This document shows positions 1-7,171 of a stretch of 55,235 nucleotides of DNA, in pieces. The position numbers were made by a program, and so were the translations under genes. Under the pieces are notes generated by a model, which was given only the letters and a program-made list of their open reading frames with translations, was not told the origin of the DNA and made no database searches. The first letter of the stretch is position 1. Every line of letters starts with the position of its first letter. Source of the DNA: an uncultured Saprospiraceae bacterium (lineage in GTDB: Bacteria; Bacteroidota; Bacteroidia; Chitinophagales; Saprospiraceae); the NCBI GenBank assembly GCA_937923485.1, contig CALDUE010000036.1, positions 1-55,235 of the forward strand, read 5' to 3'.

Positions 1-837
1 TTCAATGCGGCACTTTTCCATTACGATAAGGCAGCCACACTTGGCGCTCCAAATTCAAGATGGTATTTAGGCAAAAGCGCACTGTTTACTAACATGGGAA
101 GGGATGCAGAGGCTCTTCAGTTGATAGTGGATGGGAAGAAAGTTTACCCTTATTCAAACCGATTGGCCTTGGCGTATGCTCGGATGACCACACTTCAAGA
201 GGGCACGCCAACAGCTGAGGAAATTGAAGAAATGGACTTACCCCCAGTTGCCAAGGTGCAGCTCAAGGCTCTGGTCGCGTTTAAGAATAAAGACTTTGTC
301 CGCGGCTTACTTGAGACAGAGCGAGCCCATTATCTAGCTCCCGATGAGTCGATAGATCAGGACTTGTCTAATCAATACTTGCAGGCTTTTTTCAAGCTTT
401 CTATGGCTTATCAAAGCGATAGCCTTAATGCAGCTCCCGAACATATTTCTTACCCTGATGGCTCGCTTGAAAGTTTATATTTGAAGAGTATTAAGACAGC
501 AGTTGGCGCGTATAATACGCACCATGCAAAAGAAGATGCAGAAGGTATACTTGCCCTCGTTCGCCTTGCAGATATTCGAACGTCTAGTCTACGTGACTTC
601 GTAAAAAAAGGGCATCTCGGACGTTTTCAAGATCCAATGTTAGTTGACCTCTACATACTTGATAATGCAAATCATCTGCGAGGAGCAACATTGCTGATGT
701 ATTTAAATTTCCTCGGGCAGCTTAATACTGCTGCAGAAATAGCCGTAGCTCCATATTTACCAGAAATGGCGACTGCTCAACAGTATATGGATACCAAATG
801 GAGTGATGACGTAGATGCGTTTTTAGCAAGGTTTTAA
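1..837 (+). CDS. TPR-like helical repeat protein, 3' part only
   Basis: The reading frame is open from the first base, so the start lies upstream of the window; 278 codons are visible. The first 60 residues contain a pattern typical of tetratricopeptide-like helical hairpins (alternating Ala, Leu, Tyr and Gly positions, 'AALFHYDKA' then 'YLGKSALFTNMGRDAEAL'). The rest is mostly alpha-helical and acidic, without recognisable catalytic motifs. An internal ATG at 94 is probably not the true start because the repeat pattern continues through it. The next gene begins with the base after the stop codon, which suggests translational coupling. The role is unknown; such proteins usually scaffold protein complexes. 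Confidence 0.6.
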   Translation, partial: FNAALFHYDKAATLGAPNSRWYLGKSALFTNMGRDAEALQLIVDGKKVYPYSNRLALAYARMTTLQEGTPTAEEIEEMDLPPVAKVQLKALVAFKNKDFVRGLLETERAHYLAPDESIDQDLSNQYLQAFFKLSMAYQSDSLNAAPEHISYPDGSLESLYLKSIKTAVGAYNTHHAKEDAEGILALVRLADIRTSSLRDFVKKGHLGRFQDPMLVDLYILDNANHLRGATLLMYLNFLGQLNTAAEIAVAPYLPEMATAQQYMDTKWSDDVDAFLARF

Positions 838-1206
838 ATGAGTAAGTTTTCGAAGTCTAATACAGTTTTATACAAGAAATTATATAGGGAAAGTAACGAT
901 AGTTACTTATTTAGCTCATTCATTTGCTTCGTCCTAACTAGCGTTACTAGAGACTATTACAGTCTACCTTACTTTGCTATTCGAAAAACAGGAATAGATT
1001 ATATTTTCAGGACATATACAGCAAGGAGAGTGGCTGATTGGAAGGACATACTTAGGTTAGAAGCTTCCGTATCCAATTTCAAATTTATCATGAAATCTGG
1101 ATATAGTTTTGAAATAAAATTTTCTAAGATCGATTATTCTTCTGTCCAACTTATTAAGGATTCATTTTCGAAGAAAGGCCTACTAGTCTCAACCACTACA
1201 GCCTAA
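838..1206 (+). CDS. small PH-like domain protein, hypothetical
   Basis: A 122-residue protein whose ATG directly follows the TAA of the upstream gene, so the two are probably co-translated. The segment from about residue 48 to 116 alternates short beta-strand patterns and ends in an amphipathic helix, which resembles small bacterial PH-like domains ('IDYIFRTYTARRVADWKDI', then 'FKFIMKSGYSFEIKF'). Residues 22-36 are hydrophobic but too short and polar for a confident membrane segment. The gene is richer in A and T than its neighbours. I do not recognise a specific family, and the PH-like call is by pattern only. Confidence 0.5.
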   Translation: MSKFSKSNTVLYKKLYRESNDSYLFSSFICFVLTSVTRDYYSLPYFAIRKTGIDYIFRTYTARRVADWKDILRLEASVSNFKFIMKSGYSFEIKFSKIDYSSVQLIKDSFSKKGLLVSTTTA

Positions 1207-1231
1207 CAGGTTTTAAAACTTGTATTCCTGA

Positions 1232-1251
1232 AAACGAACGAGTGTTCGTTT
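1232..1251 (+). terminator. 8-bp perfect hairpin after the PH-like gene
   Basis: AAACGAAC and GTTCGTTT pair perfectly around a GAGT loop, 26 bases after the stop codon. There is no following T tract, so termination would be weak. The right arm ends in TTTG (1249-1252), which lies 15 bases before TATCTTAG (1268-1275), a weak Bacteroidetes-type promoter for the next gene. The hairpin could therefore also be regulatory. Confidence 0.35.
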
Positions 1252-1303
1252 GCTGCGCTACCTTCCGTATCTTAGCCGCAAGCCCTAGCTCAAATTGAAA
1301 CTT

Positions 1304-3394
1304 ATGTCAAAGCGCACCAACGATTTCATTCTCGATACTTGGACCCCTCATCAAGGGGATGGCATTCCGCAATACGATGCCGTTGATGGTTCGATCGTAG
1401 CAACCGCTGGTAATGAGGAGCTTGATTACGAGCGCATTTTAGCCTTTGGACGCGATGTGGGCGGTCAAGCTTTACGGAAGATGACAACACCTGCGCGGGG
1501 ACGCATGCTTAAAGCATTGGCGCTCTATCTCGAAGATCGCAAAGCGAAGTACTATGAGATTAGCTACCGTACGGGGGCAACGAAGGCTGACTCATGGATT
1601 GATATCGATGGCGGGTTGGGAACCCTGTTCGCCTACGCAAGCCTTCGCCGTCAATTTGCAGATCAACCCTTTCATGTAGAGGGAGACACTGTACGCCTTT
1701 CAAAACAAGGAAGCTTTTCCGGACACCATATTTTGGTTCCTAAGCATGGTGTTGCGGTACATATCAACGCCTTCAATTTTCCCATCTGGGGCATGCTCGA
1801 GAAGTTGAGCGCGACACTCATGGGTGGAATGCCAGCAATCATCAAGGCCAGTGAAATGACCAGTTTCGTTACCGAGGCAATGGTGCGCGACATCCACGCA
1901 TCGGGGATTTTGCCGAAAGGCGCATTGCAACTCGTGTCAGGTACTGGACGTGGAATACTCGACCACCTGATGCACCAAGATGTGGTCACGTTTACAGGCT
2001 CGGCGAGCACAGGAAGAAAGCTTCGTGCTCATCCACGAATTATTGAAGAAAGTATCCCCTTCAATATGGAGGCAGATTCTCTCAATGCAATTGTGTTGGG
2101 ACTAGATGCGGCGCCAGATACTCCTGAGTTCGCTCAATTCATCAAAGAAATTCGTCGAGAGGTTACCGCGAAGACCGGTCAAAAATGTACTGCGATCCGT
2201 CGGATCATGGTGCCAGAAGGTCTGGTTGAAGAGGTGCAAATTGCCTTAGGTCAAGCTTTCGCCAAAACAACCATCGGGGATCCAAGAGACAAGTCCGTAC
2301 GCATGGGCGCATTGGTCAATCGAGATCAACTCGGTAAGCTTGGAGAGTCTATAGAATCACTTCAAGGCGGCGCGGAGATTGTCATCGGTGGCCCAGATCG
2401 CCTAAACCTTGTTGGTGCAAACGCAGATGATGGTGCCTTCCATGCTCCAACAATTCTTCTCGATAAAAATCCAAGCAAAAACAAGACTACGCACGAAATC
2501 GAAGCCTTTGGTCCTGTCGCGACCATCATGCCATATACCGACCTAGGTGATGCGATCGAGCTAACTGCCAAAGGCAAAGGTTCACTGGTTACTACTATGG
2601 TAACCAACGATCCGAGTATCGCACGGGAGTTCACCTATGGGGCTGCGCCGTACAATGGCCGCATCCATATCCTCAACCGCGAAGCCAAAGAAAGCACAGG
2701 CCATGGTAGCCCAATGCCAGGCTTGAAGCACGGCGGACCGGGTCGTGCAGGTGGAGGCGAAGAACTCGGCGGAACGCGCTCCGTTGCACATTACATGAAC
2801 CGTTGTGCTGTCCAAGGGCACCCAACCATGGTCACTGCTCTAACACAACAGTATCAAGAAGGTGCCGCGCAATTCGAAGACCGGGTTCACCCATTTGCAA
2901 AGTACTGGGATGAACTAGTTGTTGGCGAAACCTACACGACAGCTAATCACACGGTAACGGTTGCTGACATTGTCAATTTTGCCAACGTAAGTGGGGATCA
3001 TTTCTACGCGCATGTTGACGAGACAAGTCTCGGAGATACCTTGTTTGAGGGCAGGGTAGCGCATGGATACTACTTGCTGAGTAAGGCTGCAGGCCTATTC
3101 GTACATGCGAAGAAAGGTCCAGTGCTACTCAACTATGGAATCGATACGTGTCGCTTTACCAAGCCTGTATATCCAGGTACGACAATAGGCGTCCGTCTCA
3201 CTGTTCTCGACAAGACATGGCAAGAGCTTCGCGAAGACGATGACATTGCAAAGGGAATCGTTCGTTGGCGAGTTGAGCTACGAGACGTAGAGCTCGAAGC
3301 CAAGGATCAAAGCCACCTACCAGAAGAAGAGCGAGAGTCAGAGATTATCGGCGTCGCTGTGATTTTGACGATGGTGCGTAGGTTAGAGGAGTAG
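1304..3394 (+). CDS. paaZ: bifunctional PaaZ: aldehyde dehydrogenase plus MaoC-type hydratase
   Basis: A 696-residue fusion. The N-terminal part (about 1-510) is an aldehyde dehydrogenase with catalytic Cys295 in 'GQKCTAIRR' and Glu256 in 'NMEADSLN'; these residue numbers match those known for E. coli PaaZ. The C-terminal part (about 535-690) is a MaoC hot-dog domain with the Asp565/His570 pair (DxxxxH). In phenylacetate degradation the enzyme hydrolyses oxepin-CoA and oxidises the resulting semialdehyde. The start is the ATG at 1304; a TTG nine bases upstream is in frame but adds nothing conserved. No other paa genes are in the window, so its pathway here is uncertain and other ring-cleavage or acyl-CoA substrates are possible. 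One copy of the dispersed motif lies at 2255. Confidence 0.9.
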   Translation: MSKRTNDFILDTWTPHQGDGIPQYDAVDGSIVATAGNEELDYERILAFGRDVGGQALRKMTTPARGRMLKALALYLEDRKAKYYEISYRTGATKADSWIDIDGGLGTLFAYASLRRQFADQPFHVEGDTVRLSKQGSFSGHHILVPKHGVAVHINAFNFPIWGMLEKLSATLMGGMPAIIKASEMTSFVTEAMVRDIHASGILPKGALQLVSGTGRGILDHLMHQDVVTFTGSASTGRKLRAHPRIIEESIPFNMEADSLNAIVLGLDAAPDTPEFAQFIKEIRREVTAKTGQKCTAIRRIMVPEGLVEEVQIALGQAFAKTTIGDPRDKSVRMGALVNRDQLGKLGESIESLQGGAEIVIGGPDRLNLVGANADDGAFHAPTILLDKNPSKNKTTHEIEAFGPVATIMPYTDLGDAIELTAKGKGSLVTTMVTNDPSIAREFTYGAAPYNGRIHILNREAKESTGHGSPMPGLKHGGPGRAGGGEELGGTRSVAHYMNRCAVQGHPTMVTALTQQYQEGAAQFEDRVHPFAKYWDELVVGETYTTANHTVTVADIVNFANVSGDHFYAHVDETSLGDTLFEGRVAHGYYLLSKAAGLFVHAKKGPVLLNYGIDTCRFTKPVYPGTTIGVRLTVLDKTWQELREDDDIAKGIVRWRVELRDVELEAKDQSHLPEEERESEIIGVAVILTMVRRLEE
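2255..2268 (-). repeat. dispersed motif, exact copy
   Basis: GTTTTGGCGAAAGC read on the minus strand, inside paaZ, where it encodes 'AFAKT'. Confidence 0.9.
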
Positions 3395-3400
3395 GTAATT

Positions 3401-3472
3401 CTAATTTCTTCGCGGGATGGTCAGCTCGCGGGCGGAGCCGCTTTTCGGCTGACCACCCCGCGAAGAAATTAG
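3401..3472. repeat. REP hairpin upstream of the RAYT gene
   Basis: Arms 3401-3425 and 3448-3472 pair over 25 bases with one mismatch. The loop holds GGCGGAGCCGC and a GGAG tetranucleotide followed by a CCG...CGG mini-hairpin. A second element with the same core lies just after the transposase gene. A GGAG or GTAG foot next to a small hairpin is the established hallmark of REP sequences handled by RAYT proteins. It may also stop transcription from paaZ. Confidence 0.75.
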
Positions 3473-3523
3473 GTAGTGAACTAGCTCTATCATACCTCTT
3501 CAGTTTCTTCCTTATTTTTAGGA

Positions 3524-4309
3524 ATGTACGAGCAGCAAAATGGCACTCGAATTTCGAGACTTTTTATGCAGGATGAGTGGCGTCCTGAACTTTTTTACCA
3601 TGTGATTGGCAAGGCGATTCCAGGAAGTACACTTTTTCAAGATGACAAGGATTGCCACTGGTTTTTAAAGCATGTGTTGCGCTTTAAGCTGCATCACTGC
3701 TTTCGTATTTTAGTATATTGTCTATGCGGTAATCACTACCACTTAGCCATTCAGACTCGCTCCGAATCTGAAATTCGGAATAGTCTACTAACGAAGCCTA
3801 CCTCTAGCTATAGTCCATCAGACGAGGCATTTCTTGCCAGTGAGATAAACTATCAGAAATTTATATCTAACACGCTTTCGGGGGCAATTAGTGGTTACAC
3901 AAGGAGATACAATTCGCGCTGGAATCGTGAAGGGCAACTCTTTATTCGTCCAACCCTTCATGGATTGACTGACAAAGGAGGCAAATTCGGTCAGCTTTTT
4001 TCAAGGACACTATGCGGCTACGTCGGCTTTAACTATGTAAAGCATCACATCGCAACAGTAGAAGAATTCTATATGTGGAGTTCACTTAGAAAGCAATTAT
4101 ATCAAATTGTAGATCATGACTATTTACTTGAGCTCTTTGGAGGAGAAAAAGCTTATGTAGACTTTCATGCAAAATACCTTTTGAAATATGGAAGAGCCTT
4201 TCATCAATTTGATGAAGACCTCTTCTTTGCGGCATTGCAACCCCGGCGCTTTGATAGTGCTCAAGCGAAGTGGGTGGAAGAAGAGTGGCGAAATGATTCC
4301 CAGCATTAG
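3524..4309 (+). CDS. REP-associated tyrosine transposase (RAYT, Y1/HUH family)
   Basis: A 261-residue single-domain HUH endonuclease of the IS200-like superfamily. The HUH motif is 'NHYHLAI' (His71 and His73) and the likely nucleophilic tyrosine is Tyr125 in 'SGYTRRYNSRW', followed by the usual 'GQLFIRP'. N-terminal 'FYHVIGKAI' is the family's first strand. Such proteins nick single-stranded DNA at REP hairpins through a 5'-phosphotyrosine link; they are domesticated relatives of transposases and normally stay at one locus. The gene stands alone between two REP hairpins of the same type, and its last codons form part of the left arm of the downstream hairpin. Catalytic residues look intact, so it may be active. 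Confidence 0.85.
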   Translation: MYEQQNGTRISRLFMQDEWRPELFYHVIGKAIPGSTLFQDDKDCHWFLKHVLRFKLHHCFRILVYCLCGNHYHLAIQTRSESEIRNSLLTKPTSSYSPSDEAFLASEINYQKFISNTLSGAISGYTRRYNSRWNREGQLFIRPTLHGLTDKGGKFGQLFSRTLCGYVGFNYVKHHIATVEEFYMWSSLRKQLYQIVDHDYLLELFGGEKAYVDFHAKYLLKYGRAFHQFDEDLFFAALQPRRFDSAQAKWVEEEWRNDSQH

Positions 4310-4369
4310 TACGGGATTGTCGGCCTGCAGGCGGAGCCGCTACTCGGCCGACCATCCCGCACCAATGCT
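4302..4369. repeat. REP hairpin overlapping the RAYT stop codon
   Basis: Arms 4302-4325 and 4346-4369 pair over 24 bases with three mismatches. The loop again contains GGCGGAGCCGC and GGAG with CCG...CGG. It is in the same orientation as the element at 3401-3472. Outer arm sequences differ between the two, while the core is shared, as expected for REP family members. Confidence 0.75.
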
Positions 4370-4386
4370 AGGTCCTAATAGGGGTA

Positions 4387-5430
4387 CTATTCTAACTCCT
4401 CAATCCATTGCTTGATCAATGCCAGCCCCTCCTCATGTGCGATGCTCCTGCCAACCTCTGGCATACGGACGGCCGCATCGTTGCTTTTCATACGGTAATA
4501 AAGAATAGACTTTTCAGGTTTTCCCGGAAGGATGTCATAGGTACGTCCTCCAGACCCCTTACCCGCAGCAACAGGACTTTTAAGCACGCCCGTTTCTGGG
4601 CCAGTCGGGTATTTGTCGTGAAGAAACAAACCTGAAGTACTCGCTGGACCTTCATGGCGATGGCAATAGCCGCAGTTCGCATCCAGGTATGCGCGTGCGG
4701 CCACTTCAACAGTGACTCCTTCTGCTTTCCAATCCATGACGGGCCAAGTGCTATGATCGGCAGGAGACCCTGTTAGGACTCCAGTTTCTACCCAATTACC
4801 TACGTAATCAACCTTGCCACCGTGCAATTGGCGTGCAGCAGGACCAATAGGTTTGATCTTACCATTATAGCTGTGGCAACTCTTACACTGAAACTGATTA
4901 GGTGACTCGTAATGTACCTCGCGAATTTTACCTTTCACATCAGTCCACGTCACGTCTGTTTTGCCTCCGAGCGCTTTATACGCCGCATCGGTCTGCTCGT
5001 CATTCCACCAATATCCCCAAGCCTTCCAGCCTTTTGATGTGTTTTTAAGGATACGTGTTTCAATAAATCGGTTTTCTGAATCTGGATCACGCTCATCGGC
5101 TTTGTAATAAAAATGCTTGACGATAATAGCGCCCTGCGGTATGTCAAATACCTCGATGGGATCCCAGGCCATTTGTGTTCCTTCTGGCAAATAGATAAAC
5201 CTCGCTTTATGTGCATAATCGCTGAAAAGTGGCGTGTTAAGTTCGTAAGGCAACACATTTTCTGCGGGCACCATGTCAGTGAGATCTCCGATAAACAAAC
5301 CGTAGTCAGAGAGTAATTTCAATGGTTTTTCGGTGCTGCTTTCAACGAGCGGTCTATGGCTTACCAGTAGCCAGCTAAGGCAAGCGAATAGTCCGACAGA
5401 TATGTAGGTATTATAGCCCAAACGAATCAT
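4387..5430 (-). CDS. SO2930-family diheme c-type cytochrome
   Basis: A 347-residue exported protein with two haem c sites, 'CKSCH' (about 182-186) and 'CGYCH' (about 253-257). A likely Met ligand follows in 'AVRMPEVG'. The N-terminus has a single hydrophobic segment (about 10-24), which would anchor or export it to the periplasm. The sequence matches my memory of the diheme cytochrome family found next to parallel beta-helix proteins (TIGR03806 with TIGR03805). The upstream beta-helix gene overlaps it by 20 bases, so they form one operon. The start chosen is ATG 5430; an in-frame TTG at 5445 would add five residues. The substrate is unknown; electron transfer linked to the beta-helix partner is an inference from synteny. 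Confidence 0.8.
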   Translation of the reverse strand: MIRLGYNTYISVGLFACLSWLLVSHRPLVESSTEKPLKLLSDYGLFIGDLTDMVPAENVLPYELNTPLFSDYAHKARFIYLPEGTQMAWDPIEVFDIPQGAIIVKHFYYKADERDPDSENRFIETRILKNTSKGWKAWGYWWNDEQTDAAYKALGGKTDVTWTDVKGKIREVHYESPNQFQCKSCHSYNGKIKPIGPAARQLHGGKVDYVGNWVETGVLTGSPADHSTWPVMDWKAEGVTVEVAARAYLDANCGYCHRHEGPASTSGLFLHDKYPTGPETGVLKSPVAAGKGSGGRTYDILPGKPEKSILYYRMKSNDAAVRMPEVGRSIAHEEGLALIKQWIEELE

Positions 5431-6631
5431 ATATAGGGCTATCAAGGCCAGTATAGATAAAAGCTGGAGGATTGATTAGGATATCTTTGAACTTCCGCGC
5501 AGCATCAAGAACTGCAAAATCAGCTTGCTTACCCATTAGTAGAACAGCGTTCTTAGAAAAGTCGAGATCCTTGCCGGCTAATGTTTCTTCGGTGATGCCA
5601 TCGTAGATAATAGGCGGCACTTTACGACCAAACTTAAAGGCGAGCAACTTGCCAATCTTATTCTTAAAAGTTGGCCATTGATGCTTCCGCTCGATGTTAT
5701 TTCCATCGATAGTGATTTCATGAGGAATGGGCTCATACGCGTCATCCTGAATAGGCAATTCTGTGATGTAGTAACTCACAACAGCTATCGAAGTCGTCCT
5801 ATTCTCTACGATGGTGTTTCTATGAATTGCTACATCACTAGTTGCTAGCACCATAACGCCTGTACCAGGAGGAACTTGAGCAACTATATTGCCTTTAGGT
5901 GCGAAATTTTTTAGGTTATTAGATCTTACCTCGTTTCTGAAGACCTCTATATGGCCTCCTCTTTTCTTAATGAGTCCAGGCAAGTCAAAAACGAGGATTC
6001 CTCCAGTATTATTTTCGGCCAGATTGTCGTAGACCATTGCGTTTGTAGTATTCTCTATTTCAATGCCTGCCACATTTTCAATTGCTGTGCAATTACGCAC
6101 AATTACTTTGTTGCTTTGTCCTACATAAATACCTGCGTCGCTCGCACCTCTAGCCTTGCATCCATCGATAAGGACATTAGTGCACTGCACAGGATAAAGT
6201 CCATAAGAACCATTGGTTGATTTTGGCTTTCCAGTCCAGCTTGTCTCTAAATTCAAAAAATTAATCTGATCACACATTTGCGTTTTAATCGCATCACCCG
6301 CGGTATTCAAGATCGTGAAATCCTTCATTGTAAAGCGATTACAATTGCTCACTTTGAATCCTTCGGATCCTGCTTTCTGACCTTCGAATTGGAGGATGGT
6401 TTTATCCATTCCAGCTCCTGTAACTACGACGTCATCATAACCATCCACGAGTAGACTCTCCGTAAGTGTGTACGTCCCCTCAGGAAGGTGCAAGGTGTCT
6501 CCATCTTCCATCTCAAGTAAGGCGAGTTGCCAAGCTTGTTGGTGTTCGATTTGGGCTTTCGCCAAAACCGCCACTACGCACGATAGCAGTAAGGTGAACG
6601 CACATCTCAATATTGGAGAGGAGTTAATCAT
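5411..6631 (-). CDS. secreted parallel beta-helix repeat protein (SO2929/TIGR03805 type)
   Basis: A 406-residue protein with a signal peptide ending near 'VLAKAQ' at residue 27. The middle (about 50-300) is a right-handed beta-helix of the type seen in polysaccharide lyases and NosD/CASH domains: repeated 'VVVTGAGMDKTIL', 'NVLIDGCKARGASDAGIYVGQ' and 'IVRNCTAIENVAGIEIENT' rungs. It overlaps the downstream diheme cytochrome gene, the characteristic partner of this family. The signal peptide is partly encoded by a copy of the dispersed motif (6555-6569). Carbohydrate binding or cleavage is plausible from the fold, but no catalytic residues are assigned. Confidence 0.75.
   Translation of the reverse strand: MINSSPILRCAFTLLLSCVVAVLAKAQIEHQQAWQLALLEMEDGDTLHLPEGTYTLTESLLVDGYDDVVVTGAGMDKTILQFEGQKAGSEGFKVSNCNRFTMKDFTILNTAGDAIKTQMCDQINFLNLETSWTGKPKSTNGSYGLYPVQCTNVLIDGCKARGASDAGIYVGQSNKVIVRNCTAIENVAGIEIENTTNAMVYDNLAENNTGGILVFDLPGLIKKRGGHIEVFRNEVRSNNLKNFAPKGNIVAQVPPGTGVMVLATSDVAIHRNTIVENRTTSIAVVSYYITELPIQDDAYEPIPHEITIDGNNIERKHQWPTFKNKIGKLLAFKFGRKVPPIIYDGITEETLAGKDLDFSKNAVLLMGKQADFAVLDAARKFKDILINPPAFIYTGLDSPIYDSFGL
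6555..6569 (-). repeat. dispersed motif, exact copy in a signal peptide
   Basis: GGTTTTGGCGAAAGC in the sense of the beta-helix gene; it encodes 'VLAKA' at the end of the signal peptide. Confidence 0.9.
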
Positions 6632-6672
6632 AGCCTCAAGATACTACATAGGCGTCGTTCTAGGCCAAACCA

Positions 6673-7100
6673 TTACTGCCACCGAACACTCCATCCCCTT
6701 TTTGAGGCCGTCCGGATGAACAAGTAGACGAGCCAACCAACAGGTCCCAGCATAAAGGTGAGGAGCAAAGCAGGGATCATTAGCCATCGATTAAGGCCTT
6801 GTTGATCAGCGTCGTTGGCAATTACCCAACCATAAGGTCGAATGCGAGGTAATGCACCCAGCCAACGAGTGCAGCAAGCTCGTTGCCTTGTAAGCTCATC
6901 ACTCCTTCAAGGGTGGAGAAAGCCATCGGGTCCATTCCTTGCAATGCAGGGAAGATTAGGACAGCATAAAGCAAGGCTAGTGCAGGTGAACATAACGCGA
7001 TCGGAAAGCGGTAGCGCCAAGGTTTAGGCAAGAAAATCAAGCCTAGCCAACCTAGAAAAGCAACCGTACTAGCAAAAGAGAAAAGTGTACTGGGCGACAT
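6673..7100 (-). pseudogene. ABA4-like (DUF4281) membrane protein, frameshifted
   Basis: The first frame (from ATG 7100) encodes 'MSPSTLFSFASTVAFLGWLGLIFLP' in part and runs through several membrane segments to 'HYLAFDLMVG', where it stops at 6822. The family normally continues through a conserved tail with another membrane helix. Exactly that tail is present in another frame directly after: 'WVIANDADQQGLNRWLMIP' and then 'FMLGPVGWLVYLF', ending at 6673. The break is at the GGTTGGGTAATTG stretch near 6825-6835. Loss of seven bases between two GGTAATTG-like repeats would explain it, since it restores the family's 'GNW' spacing. A sequencing or assembly error is the alternative. Function of the family in bacteria is not established. 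Confidence 0.65.
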
Positions 7101-7171
7101 ATTGGAACGTTGTGATGTGCAATCTGACAAGGGCTTGCATCAGCTAGATAACTCATCTAACACATCTAGTC

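Noticed and set aside
3401-3472. A simple Rho-independent terminator after paaZ
   Set aside because: The stem is too long, has no T tract, and shares its loop core with the element after the RAYT gene, which marks it as a REP hairpin.
4517-4531. GGTTTTCCCGGAAGG as another copy of the dispersed motif
   Set aside because: Two differences from the swapped-stem form, and it encodes a conserved 'PGKPEKS' stretch of the cytochrome family, so chance is a sufficient explanation.
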